From Inquilinus ginsengisoli_A (GTDB lineage Bacteria > Pseudomonadota > Alphaproteobacteria > DSM-16000 > Inquilinaceae): 64,000 nucleotides of DNA. Every line of letters begins with the position of its first letter. The stretch's first letter is position 1. The position numbers were made by a program, and so were the translations under genes. The DNA lies in contig NZ_JAVDPW010000007.1 in assembly GCF_031453975.1 (NCBI RefSeq), forward strand, positions 124,001 through 188,000. The letters run 5' to 3'. This document shows positions 27,968 to 36,955 of the stretch, piece by piece. The notes under the pieces were generated by a model, which was not told the origin of the DNA, made no database searches, and worked only from the letters and a program-made list of their open reading frames with translations.

Positions 27968-29005
27968 TTGGGAATCCGCGAGCTTGCGAAGCACCTGAAC
28001 ATTTCGATCGGGACCGTCTCCCGCGCCCTCAACGGCCGCGGCGACGTGAACCCGGAGACGCGGCGCCGGGTGCTGGCAGCGGCGGCGGAACTCGGCTACT
28101 CCCCGAACCAGTCCGGCCGCAGCCTGCGCCAGGGGTCGACCAGCGCCATCGCCTTCATGCTGCAGACCTACAGCGGCGCCGAGCTGTACGGCGAGCCGTT
28201 CTTTATCGGTCTGTTCAGCGGGGTGCAGGAGGTGCTGGCCCGCCATGGGCTGGACCTGATCGTGCTGCTGAACACGCCGGACGGCGACCACGAGGCGCAG
28301 TTGCGCCGGGTGGTCGAACGCCGCCTGGCCGACGGCATCCTGATCCCCTGGACCCGGCGGATCGACCCGCGGCTGGACTACCTGATCCAACGTGGCTTTC
28401 CCTTCGCCGCCCTCGGCCGCAGCGAATCCGGCGGCGACCATCCCTGGCTGGACCTCGATTTCGAACAGGCGGCGGATGTGGCGATCGACCGGCTGGCCGG
28501 CTTCGGCCATCGCCGCATCGGGCTGGTCAACAACGGGCACGACCTGATGCACGGCCATATCCTGCTGGCCGGCTATCGCCGCGCCCTGGCCCGGCACGGC
28601 ATCGGCTTCGACGAATCCCTGGTGCGGACCGAGGAGATGACCGAGGCCGGCGGCTATCGCCTGGCTGAGGGGCTGTTGCGGGACGGACCACTGCCGACCG
28701 CGCTGCTGGTGGGCAGCGAGCGGGTGGCGGTCGGCGTCTACCGCCGGCTGAACGAGGCGGGGATCCGGCCGGGCCGGGACATCGCCATCATCGGCGGCAT
28801 GATCGACAGCCCGGCCAGCCGCTTCCTGTCGCCGGCCCTGACCTGCTTCCGGCTGTCGCTGCACGACCTCGGGGTGCGCCTGGCCGAGGCGCTGCTGGCG
28901 ACCATGCCCGACCATGCCGAGGCCTATGGCGGCGGCACGGTCCAGGCGCTGTGGCCGCTGGAGCTGGTGCCGCGCGAGAGCGACCTGATGCGCCTGGGAG
29001 GGTAG
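27968..29005 (+). CDS. LacI-family transcriptional regulator
   Basis: A 345-residue regulator. Residues 1-55 are the LacI helix-turn-helix and hinge (IRELAKHLNISIGTVSRALNGRGDVNPETRRRVLAAAAELGYSPN); the rest is a periplasmic-binding-protein-like sensor domain with AIAFMLQTYSGAELYG and FGHRRIGLVNNG. It begins with TTG at 27968 behind GGAGGGAGAG. It probably represses the divergent sugar operon by binding the palindrome at 27848 and is released by the sugar. A partial, frameshifted copy of its sensor domain is at 31977-32376. Confidence 0.92.
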   Translation: MGIRELAKHLNISIGTVSRALNGRGDVNPETRRRVLAAAAELGYSPNQSGRSLRQGSTSAIAFMLQTYSGAELYGEPFFIGLFSGVQEVLARHGLDLIVLLNTPDGDHEAQLRRVVERRLADGILIPWTRRIDPRLDYLIQRGFPFAALGRSESGGDHPWLDLDFEQAADVAIDRLAGFGHRRIGLVNNGHDLMHGHILLAGYRRALARHGIGFDESLVRTEEMTEAGGYRLAEGLLRDGPLPTALLVGSERVAVGVYRRLNEAGIRPGRDIAIIGGMIDSPASRFLSPALTCFRLSLHDLGVRLAEALLATMPDHAEAYGGGTVQALWPLELVPRESDLMRLGG

Positions 29006-29466
29006 GACCGGGACTGCTCAGGACGAGGGTGGGAAGGGTGGGTGGGTTGCGGAAACTCACCATTCGGCCGGCGCAGGGTATAGGGGGGTATGAGAAATGC
29101 GGGCCAGATGAACAAATCGTAAGTAGCCAGCATAGGATCCTTCAGTGTTACTGGTAAGGGCGCATTGACAATTCTTAAGCCGGACTTCGCGGCTTACGCA
29201 GATTTTTATAGTACAATAAAGTATAGTTATTATTGTTTCAGAAATGGGATTATTAAAATACTTTAATGATTAAAATATGAAGATATGACATTTTTTTGCA
29301 ACAAATGTAGATTAAAGACAAATCCGCATAAGGTGATCTCACGTCGACTGTGCCACTCATCTCGGCACCGAGGTTATTTCTCCTGATTTGCCATAGAAGA
29401 CCCAGGAATACCCAGGAACACCCGCCCAATACTTTGGGTGACAAGCTCTTGTTCGGAGAACCCCTC
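29006..29466. other. AT-rich intergenic island with terminator-like hairpin
   Basis: Bases about 29100-29345 are strikingly AT-rich against a GC-rich genome, with long A and T runs and no credible gene. TAAGCCG / CGGCTTA (29176-29196) with a 7-base loop, followed six bases later by TTTTT, resembles a Rho-independent terminator for the lacI transcript. The phospholipase promoter must lie at the right end. Such low-GC patches often mark transferred or insertion-prone DNA. Confidence 0.5.
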
Positions 29467-31662
29467 ATGACGTCTGAAAGCAGGCGCGATTTCCTGAAGA
29501 CCGCCGGCTCGGTCGCCGGCGCCGCCGCAGCGATGACCGCTTTTCCGCCGGTCATCCGCCAGGCCCTCGCGATCCCGGCCAATAACGCCACACGCTCGAT
29601 CAAGGATGTCGAGCACATCGTCGTGCTGATGCAGGAGAACCGCTCCTTCGACAGCTATTTCGGGACGATGGCCGGGGTCCGCGGCTTCGGTGACCGATTC
29701 ACCATCCCGCTGCCAGGCGGCGCCAGCGTGTTCCAGCAGTCCAACGGCAGCCGCGTGGTGATGCCCTATCACCTCGACGAGAAGCGCGGCAATGCCCAGC
29801 GCGTCAAGGGCACCCCGCATACCTGGAGCGACACCCAGGCGGCCTGGGCCAGCGGCCTGATGACCAACTGGCCGGAGTTCAAGCAGAACCAGTCGATGGG
29901 CTACTACCGGGCAGAGGAACTCCCCTTCCAGTTCGCCCTCGCCAATGCCTTCACCCTTTGCGACAACTACCATTGCTCGCTGCTGGGCGGCACGATCCCG
30001 AACCGGCTGTTCCTGTGGACCGGCACCAACGGCCCGAGCGGGCAGGGTGTCGCCATGGTCGTCAATGAATGGGACACCTGCGGTCCGTCGACCGAGGGCT
30101 TCACCTATACGACCTACCCGGAGCGGTTGCAGCAGGCCGGCATCTCCTGGAAGGTCTATCAGAACATGCCGGAGAATTACGACGACAACATGCTGATCTC
30201 GTTCCGGCAGTATCGCGCGGCGAGCGAAGCGATCGGCAACCGCCCGGACGGTTCTCCCTTCATCCCCTGGGACCCGTCGCAGGACAAGGCCCAGCCCCTG
30301 TACAAGGGCGCCGGCAACACCATGCCAGCCGGCGGACTGCTGGAGGAGTTCAGGGCCGATGTCATGGCCGGGCGGCTGCCGCAGATCTCCTGGATCGTCC
30401 AACCCGAGATCTACTCCGAGCATCCCGGCCCGTCCAGCCCGGTCCAGGGCGGCTGGTACACCCAGGAGGTGCTCGCCGCCCTGGTCGCCAATCCGGAGGT
30501 CTGGAGCAAGACCGTCCTGGTCGTCAATTTCGACGAGAATGACGGCTTCTTCGATCACGCCCCGCCGCCGGCCTTGCACTCCCTCAACCCCGATGGCTCT
30601 CACGCCGGCGCCTCCACCGTGTCGGACGAGGATCTTGCCTTCGAACGCTTCACCTGGCCGGTTCCCCCGGGCACCAAGAAGCAGCCGGGGCCGGACGGCA
30701 ATGTGTTCGGGCCGGGCAACCGCGTGCCCTGCTATGTGGTGTCGCCGTGGAGCCGGGGCGGCTGGGTCAACTCCCAGCTCTTCGACCACACCTCCGTCCT
30801 GCAGTTCATGGAACAGCGCTTCGGCGTGCGTGAGCCGAACATCAGCGCATACCGCCGCGCCATCTGCGGCGACCTGACCACCGCCTTCAATTTCAAGGAC
30901 CCCAACACCGAGCGCCTGCCCAGCCTGCCCTCGATCACCCGGGCCCAGGCCGACGCCCGGCGGACGCAGCAGGAGGCCCTGCCTCAGGTTCCCCTGCCGG
31001 ACCCCAGCGCCCAGAGCGCTCCAGTCCAGGCCCGCGGCACCAAGCCCTCCCGCGCCCTGCCCTATGAGCTCAACGTCAATGGCGACGCCGATGGCCCAGC
31101 CAAGCGGATGCGGCTGCACTTCCTCAATACCGGCGATGCCGGCGCCGTCTTCCACGTCTATGACAAGCTGCATCTCGACCGCATCCCCCGCCGCTATTCG
31201 GTCGAGGCCGGCAAGCAGCTGACCGGGGAGTGGGACACGGCCGCCGATCTCGGCGCATACGATCTGTGGGTGCTGGGACCCAACGGCTTCCACCGCCACT
31301 TCATCGGCACCGTCATCCCAGGCGACCCCAACCCTGGCCCGGAGCCGGAGGTGACCGTCGCCTATGACACCCAGGCCTCCAGCCTGGCCGTGACGCTCGT
31401 CAACAACGGCGATTCGCCGTGCGCCTTCACCGTCTGGGCCAATGCCTACAAGCTGCCCGGCCTCGATATGCCGGCTCCGCAGCCCGTCCCGGCCCACACC
31501 CAGTCGACCATCCATCTGCCTCTGGATCGTCAGGGCCGGTGGTACGACTTCTCGGTCACGGTCGAAGGCGATGACCTGTTCTCCCGCCGCTTCGCCGGCC
31601 GCATGGAGGATGGCACCCCCAGCGTCTCCGACCCCGCCATGGGCGAGCCCAACATCGCCTGA
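29467..31662 (+). CDS. Phosphocholine-specific phospholipase C, Tat-exported
   Basis: A 731-residue exported phospholipase C of the PlcH/PlcN (acid phosphatase-like) family, which hydrolyses phosphatidylcholine or sphingomyelin to phosphocholine. A twin-arginine signal peptide is present (ESRRDFLKTAGSVAGAAAAM). The catalytic domain starts with VEHIVVLMQENRSFDSYFGTM and includes CDNYHCSLLGGTIPNRLFLWTG, NFDENDGFFDHAPPP and a further histidine block VSPWSRGGWVNSQLFDHTS. The C-terminal part has two DUF756-type beta domains (about residues 530-720). GGAGAAC precedes the ATG at 29467. Such enzymes scavenge choline and phosphate from host or plant lipids and can be virulence-related. Confidence 0.93.
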   Translation: MTSESRRDFLKTAGSVAGAAAAMTAFPPVIRQALAIPANNATRSIKDVEHIVVLMQENRSFDSYFGTMAGVRGFGDRFTIPLPGGASVFQQSNGSRVVMPYHLDEKRGNAQRVKGTPHTWSDTQAAWASGLMTNWPEFKQNQSMGYYRAEELPFQFALANAFTLCDNYHCSLLGGTIPNRLFLWTGTNGPSGQGVAMVVNEWDTCGPSTEGFTYTTYPERLQQAGISWKVYQNMPENYDDNMLISFRQYRAASEAIGNRPDGSPFIPWDPSQDKAQPLYKGAGNTMPAGGLLEEFRADVMAGRLPQISWIVQPEIYSEHPGPSSPVQGGWYTQEVLAALVANPEVWSKTVLVVNFDENDGFFDHAPPPALHSLNPDGSHAGASTVSDEDLAFERFTWPVPPGTKKQPGPDGNVFGPGNRVPCYVVSPWSRGGWVNSQLFDHTSVLQFMEQRFGVREPNISAYRRAICGDLTTAFNFKDPNTERLPSLPSITRAQADARRTQQEALPQVPLPDPSAQSAPVQARGTKPSRALPYELNVNGDADGPAKRMRLHFLNTGDAGAVFHVYDKLHLDRIPRRYSVEAGKQLTGEWDTAADLGAYDLWVLGPNGFHRHFIGTVIPGDPNPGPEPEVTVAYDTQASSLAVTLVNNGDSPCAFTVWANAYKLPGLDMPAPQPVPAHTQSTIHLPLDRQGRWYDFSVTVEGDDLFSRRFAGRMEDGTPSVSDPAMGEPNIA

Positions 31663-31675
31663 GCCTGGATGAAAC

Positions 31676-31707
31676 GCATCGGCGCGGCGGAGCCGCCACG
31701 CCGATGC
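31676..31707 (+). terminator. Hairpin after phospholipase gene
   Basis: Arms GCATCGGCG / CGCCGATGC with an inner GGCGG / CCGCC stem form one long hairpin 13 bp after the stop codon. No strong U tract follows. Confidence 0.45.
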
Positions 31708-31742
31708 TTCGGCGTGTTGCCGTTGCTCCCGGGAGGGGGTGA

Positions 31743-31875
31743 TGGGCCTACCGCCCGCTTGCCGATCTCGATGCCGAGGAATACGCCGCGCCGGCACCCG
31801 GGCTCTGGACCCGCGGCCTGTTGATCCGTCGCGGCATCGACGACGGCGAACTCACCTATGTCACCACCTGGTGCC
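31743..31875 (+). mobile_element. Remnant of an IS701-type transposase
   Basis: One frame reads PLADLDAEEYAAPAPGLW then TRGLLIRRGIDDGELTYVTTW, which resembles the middle of IS701/IS4-superfamily transposases (GLWTRGLLIRR.IADGxLxYxTTWCP). There is no start, no terminal inverted repeats and no continuation after 31875, so this is a short decayed fragment. Recognition is from memory of the family and moderate. Confidence 0.5.
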
Positions 31876-31976
31876 CAAAGCGCGGTCGATGGCTTCGATA
31901 TCGCGGGTGCCCGCTGTCGCCAGCACATGTCCGCTTGGGGGTCGAAAGCCGACCCGGGTGATCGGTCCCAAGCCCC

Positions 31977-32376
31977 TGTCGCGGTCGACCGCTTCGTCGG
32001 CTTCGGCCACCGCCGCATCGGGCTGGCCAGCAACGGGCACGACCTGATGCGCGGCCATATCCTGCTGGCCGGCTATCGCCGCGCTTTGGCCCGGCACGGA
32101 CTCGAGTTCGACCCGACGCTGGTGCGGTCGGAGGAGATGGCCGAGGCCGGCGGCTACCGCCTGGCCGGGGCGCTGCTGGGGCAGGGGCCGCTGCCACGGC
32201 GCTGCTGGTCAGCAACGAGCGGATGGCGGTCGGCGTCTACCGCCGGCTGAACGAGGCCGGGATCCGGCCGGGCCGGGACATCGCCATCATCGGCGGCATG
32301 ATCGACAGCCCGGCCAGCCGCTTCCTGTCGCCGGCGCTGACCTGCTTCCGGCTGTCGCTGCACGATCTCGGGGTGC
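31977..32376 (+). pseudogene. Truncated, frameshifted copy of the lacI-type gene
   Basis: About 400 bp closely match bases about 28477-28881 of the lacI-family gene, at roughly nine bases in ten. The copy lacks the DNA-binding domain and the C-terminus, and a single-base loss near 32195 (within the segment matching GPLPTALLV) breaks the frame. The copy and its source are in the same orientation, 3.5 kb apart. The region between 31876 and 31976 is not explained. Confidence 0.85.
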
Positions 32377-32426
32377 GGCCGGGCGGGGTGGGGTGACGGC
32401 CGGCGCGGACCTCAGCCCGCTCCATG

Positions 32427-33392
32427 TCAATCGACGGCTTCCGCCTCCATGCCGTCGTCGCCTTGCCCCCGGCCGGAATCAGGGCGCCGGGCGGCGCGGA
32501 AGCGGCCGGGCGACAGGCCGTGGTGACGATGGAACAGCTTCGAGAATGCTGCCGCGGTCTCGTAGCCGACCCGGGTGGCAATCTGCGCGATCCCTTCGTC
32601 GCTGGATTCGAGCAGGAATGCCGCGTCGGCCATGCGGCGTGCGATCAGATAGCGCTGCATCGGCTGGCCGACGAGCCGGGTGAAGCGCGCCGAGAACGTC
32701 GAGCGGCCCAGCCCGACATGCTGCCCGAGCTCGTGAAGCGTCCAGGGCCGGTCCGGTCGTTCATGGATCAGCTGAAGCGCCTGCCCGATCTGCGGGTCCG
32801 CCATCGCGCCGATCCATCCGCCCTCCCCCGGGCGGAGAGACCTGATCCAGCTGCGCAGCACCTCGACGAACAGCAGCTCCGTCAGCCGGGACAGCGCGAC
32901 GCGTTGCCCGGGACGCTCGAGCGCCGACTCGCTGACCATGCGCTGCAGGATCGCCTCGAGCCAGTCGCCATCCGCCGCCGGCTTCAGGAGAAGCACGGGC
33001 GGAAGCAGCTCCATCACGCTGCCGCGCGAGGGGCGCGACATGGTGAAGTTGCCGCAGATCATCGTCGAGGACGGTTGTCCGTCGCCGCCGTGACGGATGA
33101 CGCCGGAATACGGGCGCGATCGATCGAGGTCCACAACCGAAAGCGGTGTCGTCAGGCGATCCGTATAGAAGATGTGCGGAGCGCCGCGCGTCACGACCAC
33201 GAGGTCGCCCTCGGTCATGGGCCGTTCCTGTCCCGGTCCGAGCGCGAAGGTCGCCGAGCCACGGCTGAGATAGTGGAACAGGGCGTAGGGGCGCTCCGGC
33301 AGCGCCACGCCCCAGGGATGGCCGAGCTCGAAGTGGTACAGCAGGGTCCCGCCAAGGCGAACGCGATCGAGCACTTCGGCGAGGATGTCCAT
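32427..33392 (-). CDS. AraC-family transcriptional regulator
   Basis: A 321-residue regulator with an N-terminal cupin-type sensor domain (MDILAEVLDRVRLGGTLLYHFELGHPWG to about residue 190) and a C-terminal AraC domain with two helix-turn-helices (LHELGQHVGLGRSTFSARFTRLVGQPMQRYLIARRM and IAQIATRVGYETAAAFSKLFHRHHGLSPGRFR). The start at MDILAEV avoids a poor upstream extension. It is divergent from a secreted hydrolase gene and probably controls it, as many AraC proteins of this type do for hydrolases and oxidoreductases. Confidence 0.9.
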   Translation of the reverse strand: MDILAEVLDRVRLGGTLLYHFELGHPWGVALPERPYALFHYLSRGSATFALGPGQERPMTEGDLVVVTRGAPHIFYTDRLTTPLSVVDLDRSRPYSGVIRHGGDGQPSSTMICGNFTMSRPSRGSVMELLPPVLLLKPAADGDWLEAILQRMVSESALERPGQRVALSRLTELLFVEVLRSWIRSLRPGEGGWIGAMADPQIGQALQLIHERPDRPWTLHELGQHVGLGRSTFSARFTRLVGQPMQRYLIARRMADAAFLLESSDEGIAQIATRVGYETAAAFSKLFHRHHGLSPGRFRAARRPDSGRGQGDDGMEAEAVD

Positions 33393-33631
33393 ACAGTCGA
33401 GCTTAGGCCCGCGGACGATCGAACACAATATTCGGACGATGGCAGCCTATCGTCCGAAACGCCTCCATGCCATCTGATGCCCGGGCAGACCAATGCGTCC
33501 GCCCGGGCGGACCAACGCGTGGCGCGGCAGGCCATTTCGCCGAACGGGACATGGCAGAGCCGCGGCTTTACAGAAACGCCCGCCCATTCCCCCCAAATTC
33601 CGTCGTCCGATATCCCGAACAGGACCAATCC

Positions 33632-34399
33632 ATGCGAAATCTTCTACTCTCGGCCGCCACCATCGTCATGGCCGGAACACTTGCCGCGCCCGCCCAGTCG
33701 GCGGGCCTGCCCCCAGGGTCGGCTCACAACATCGTGCTGGTCCACGGCGCCTTCGTCGACCAGACCAGCTGGCAGCCGGTTGCCGATATCCTCACGAAGA
33801 AGGGCTACACCGTCACCCTCGTCGAAAACCCCCTCACATCCCTCGCCGCGGATGTCGAGGCCACCAGGCAGGCGCTGGCGAAGCAGGACGGCAAGACCGT
33901 TCTGGTCGGCCACTCCTGGGGCGGCGTGGTGATCACGGAGGCGGGCAACGATCCCAAGGTCTCGGCGCTGGTCTACGTCTCCGCCTTCGCGCCCGATCGG
34001 GGGGAATCCCTGAAGTCCCTGGCCGATGCCGGCCCGGCCACCGAAGGCGGCAAGGCCATCCATCCCGACGCCAAGGGCAACCTCACCATCGATCCCAAGG
34101 TGTTTCCGGCGGCGGTCGCGGCCGACCTTCCCCCGAAGATCGCCGAATCCCTGGCGAACTCCCAGCTTCCGCTGAGCTACGCCGCGTTTGCGGCTCCGGT
34201 CGACACGGTCGCCTGGCGCGACAAGCCGACCTTCTTCGTGATCAGCACGAAGGACAAGCTGCTCGCGCCCGAGGCCCAGAAGATGTTTGCCGCCCGGATG
34301 AAGGCCCAGACGACGGAGGTCGCGGGGAGCCATGCCTCCCTCGTCGTCCATGCCGGCGAAGTCGCTGCGGTGATTGAGAAGGCCGCGCTCGCGAAGTGA
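33632..34399 (+). CDS. Secreted alpha/beta hydrolase
   Basis: A 255-residue hydrolase with a Sec signal peptide (LLLSAATIVMAGTLAAPAQSA). It has the oxyanion segment NIVLVHGAFVDQTSW and the nucleophile elbow GHSWGGVV; the acid and histidine are expected in STKDKLLAPEAQ and GSHASLVVH. The ATG is 9 bases after AGGA. Related proteins (often called alpha/beta hydrolase or salicylate esterase-like) cleave small esters, but the substrate is unknown. The divergent AraC gene is probably its regulator. Confidence 0.87.
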   Translation: MRNLLLSAATIVMAGTLAAPAQSAGLPPGSAHNIVLVHGAFVDQTSWQPVADILTKKGYTVTLVENPLTSLAADVEATRQALAKQDGKTVLVGHSWGGVVITEAGNDPKVSALVYVSAFAPDRGESLKSLADAGPATEGGKAIHPDAKGNLTIDPKVFPAAVAADLPPKIAESLANSQLPLSYAAFAAPVDTVAWRDKPTFFVISTKDKLLAPEAQKMFAARMKAQTTEVAGSHASLVVHAGEVAAVIEKAALAK

Positions 34400-34406
34400 C
34401 GATACC

Positions 34407-34432
34407 GCTCCCGGCGCCCTGGCGCCGGGAGC
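34407..34432 (+). terminator. Hairpin after hydrolase gene
   Basis: Perfect 12-bp arms (GCTCCCGGCGCC / GGCGCCGGGAGC) with a two-base loop, 8 bp after the stop. Very stable stem, no U tract. Confidence 0.55.
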
Positions 34433-34742
34433 GCCCACGCTTCGGTGCTCCCTCCGGCTGATATGTTGATGGAATTTTGATCGTCGATGCGCGCGCCTTG
34501 TGGCGATTTCGGATTTCATTGAAGCTTTGAGACGCGAATGAAACCGCCGGATGAAGGGTACGAAGTCCGCAAGGTCGAGGTGGCCGGGCCTCGGCATCGC
34601 CATCATCGGCGGCAGGGTCGACAACCCAGACCGGGGCATGGCGCTTCCGGTTCGGGCTTGTGTATAGTGGGTCTGAAATCGAGCCGGATAAGGGCTTGAT
34701 ATTACAGTTTTGTTGCGATCGATGAAGGTTCGGAGGCGACCC
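34433..34742. other. Intergenic region with a lacI-like scrap before ppk
   Basis: No gene is seen. Bases about 34582-34625 resemble the lacI segment at about 28776-28820, with 20 identical bases at 34595-34614. The ppk promoter should lie in the right half; TATAGT at 34663 could be its -10 but has no good -35. Confidence 0.35.
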
Positions 34743-36941
34743 GTGAGCATGTTGCAGACCACCGCCGAGGCCCTTCCCGCCGAGGCGCCGGACACCGTGC
34801 GCGCCCCCGTCCCGCCTGCGATCGCCGTGGATTCGCCCGAACGCTTCATCAATCGCGAGCTGTCCTGGCTGGCCTTCAACCAGCGTGTGCTGGAGGAGGC
34901 CTACAACACCCGCTACCCCCTACTGGAGCGGCTGCGCTTCCTGTCGATCTCGGCCAGCAACCTCGACGAGTTCTACATGGTCCGCGTCGCCGGGCTGAAG
35001 GCGCAGGTCGCCCTCGGCGTCGCCTCGCCGAGCCAGGAGGGGCTGAGCCCGGCGCAGCAGCTGGGCGAGATCGCGACCCGGGTGCAGGAGCTGATGCGCG
35101 ACCAGCAGCATTGCTGGCGGGCGCTGAGCGAGGAGCTGCGCGCGGCCGGCATCGCCGTGGTCTCCCGCGACGAGCTGACCAAGACCGAGAAGGCCTGGCT
35201 GGAGGAACGCTTCCTGGGCCAGATGTTCCCGGTGCTGACCCCGCTGGCGATCGATCCGGCCCATCCCTTCCCCTTCATCCCCAATCTCGGCCTCTGCCTG
35301 GCGCTGGCGCTGACCAACGACGAGGACGCGCATGAGGAGATGGAGGCGATCGTCCCGCTGCCGCCGCAGCTCGACCGCTTCACCCGCCTGCCGGGCCTGC
35401 CGATCCGCTTCGTGCTGCTCGAGGACGTGGTCAAGCTGTTCCTCGACCGTCTCTTCCCCGGCTACACGCCGCATGCCAGCGGCGTGTTCCGGGTGATCCG
35501 CGACAGCGAGATGGAGATCGACGAAGAGGCGGAGGACCTGGTCAAGACCTTCGAAAGCGCGCTGAAGCGCCGGCGCAAGGGCATCGTCATCCGCCTCGCC
35601 GTCTCGGCCGAGGTACCGGAATCGCTGCGCCGCTTCGTCTGCGAGAAGCTGAAGGTGAAGGACGAGGACGTCTTCGCCATGGACCGGCTGCTCGGCCTGG
35701 TCGACACCAAGAAGCTGATCGTCGACGAGCGGCCGGAGCTGCTGTTCCCGCCCTACAACGCCCGCTTCCCCGAGCGGGTGCGCGACTTCGGCGGCGACTG
35801 CTTCGCCGCGATCCGGGCCAAGGACATCGTCGTCCACCACCCGTATGAGAGCTTCGACATCGTCGTGCAGTTCCTGCGCCAGGCGGCGCGCGACCCCGAC
35901 GTGGTGGCGATCAAGCAGACCCTGTACCGGACCTCGAAGGACTCGCCGATCGTCCAGGCCCTGGTCGAGGCGGCGGAGGCCGGCAAGTCGGTCACCGCGA
36001 TGGTCGAGCTGAAGGCCCGCTTCGACGAGGAGGCCAACATCCGCTGGGCCCGGGACCTCGAGCGGGCAGGCGCCCAGGTGGTCTACGGCATCATCCACCT
36101 CAAGACCCACGCCAAGGTCTCGATGGTGGTGCGGCGCGAACAGGGCGGCCTGCGCACCTACACCCATTTCGGGACCGGCAACTACCACCCGATCACCGCC
36201 AAGGTATACACCGACCTCAGCTTCTTCACCTGCGACCCGGTGCTGGGCCGCGACGCGGCGGCGATGTTCAACTACATGACCGGCTACGCCAAGCCGGCGC
36301 AGATGGAGAAGCTGGCGATCGCGCCGCTGTATCTGCGCAACCGGATCATGGATCTGATCCAGGCCGAGATCGCCAACGCCAAGGCCGGCAAGCCGGCGCA
36401 GATCTGGGTCAAGCTGAATTCGCTGGTCGACGCCGACATCATCGACAAGCTCTACGCCGCCTCCCAGGCCGGGGTGGAGATCGACCTGGTGATCCGCGGC
36501 ATCTGCTGCCTGCGCCCCGGCGTGCCGGGCCTGTCCGACAACATCCGGGTGCATTCGATCGTCGGCCGCTTCCTCGAACACGCCCGCATCCTGTGCTTCG
36601 GCAACGGCCAGAAGCTGCCGTCGCGCCAGGCCAAGGTGTTCCTGTCCTCGGCCGACTGGATGCCGCGCAACCTCGACGGCCGGATCGAGACCCTGGTGCC
36701 GCTCGAGAACGCCACCGTCCGCCAGCAGGTGATGGAGCAGATCATGCTGGCCAACCTGAAGGACGAAACGAACACCTGGATGCTCGATGCCGATGGCCGC
36801 TATCATCGGCTCGACGCGCCGGAGGCGGATGACTTCAGCGCCCACACCTACTTCATGACCAACCCCAGCCTGTCGGGCCGGGGCAGCGCGCTGAAGGATG
36901 CGAAACGGGCTCCACGCCGTCTGGTCAAGCCCACGGAATGA
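34743..36941 (+). CDS. ppk: Polyphosphate kinase 1
   Basis: Makes polyphosphate from ATP, reversibly. The 732-residue length is normal. It has the N-terminal block FINRELSWLAFNQRVLEEA, the phosphorylated histidine region IIHLKTHAKVSMVVRRE and the second catalytic histidine in VGRFLEHARILCFGNG. The GTG at 34743 is favoured over the ATG two codons later because GGAGG lies six bases before it. The first 40 residues are a variable extension. It is directly followed by ppx, the usual pairing of synthesis and breakdown. No clear Pho box was seen upstream. Confidence 0.96.
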   Translation: MSMLQTTAEALPAEAPDTVRAPVPPAIAVDSPERFINRELSWLAFNQRVLEEAYNTRYPLLERLRFLSISASNLDEFYMVRVAGLKAQVALGVASPSQEGLSPAQQLGEIATRVQELMRDQQHCWRALSEELRAAGIAVVSRDELTKTEKAWLEERFLGQMFPVLTPLAIDPAHPFPFIPNLGLCLALALTNDEDAHEEMEAIVPLPPQLDRFTRLPGLPIRFVLLEDVVKLFLDRLFPGYTPHASGVFRVIRDSEMEIDEEAEDLVKTFESALKRRRKGIVIRLAVSAEVPESLRRFVCEKLKVKDEDVFAMDRLLGLVDTKKLIVDERPELLFPPYNARFPERVRDFGGDCFAAIRAKDIVVHHPYESFDIVVQFLRQAARDPDVVAIKQTLYRTSKDSPIVQALVEAAEAGKSVTAMVELKARFDEEANIRWARDLERAGAQVVYGIIHLKTHAKVSMVVRREQGGLRTYTHFGTGNYHPITAKVYTDLSFFTCDPVLGRDAAAMFNYMTGYAKPAQMEKLAIAPLYLRNRIMDLIQAEIANAKAGKPAQIWVKLNSLVDADIIDKLYAASQAGVEIDLVIRGICCLRPGVPGLSDNIRVHSIVGRFLEHARILCFGNGQKLPSRQAKVFLSSADWMPRNLDGRIETLVPLENATVRQQVMEQIMLANLKDETNTWMLDADGRYHRLDAPEADDFSAHTYFMTNPSLSGRGSALKDAKRAPRRLVKPTE

Positions 36942-36955
36942 GGATCTGAGGTCAG

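Noticed and set aside
29270..29340. Pho box before the phospholipase C gene
   Set aside because: TGACAT and similar half-sites are present, but no pair with the 11-bp spacing of a Pho box was found.
29374..31797. 807-codon minus-strand reading frame opposite phospholipase C
   Set aside because: No recognisable domain, composition of an antisense frame, and the opposite strand encodes a complete exported enzyme.
31920..31960. CATGTCCGCTTGGGGGTCGA segment as a regulatory site
   Set aside because: It resembles a scrap common in alphaproteobacterial intergenic DNA; I cannot define its ends or role, so it is not listed as a feature.
34920..36845. 641-codon minus-strand reading frame opposite ppk
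   Set aside because: Antisense shadow of a conserved gene with no protein motifs.
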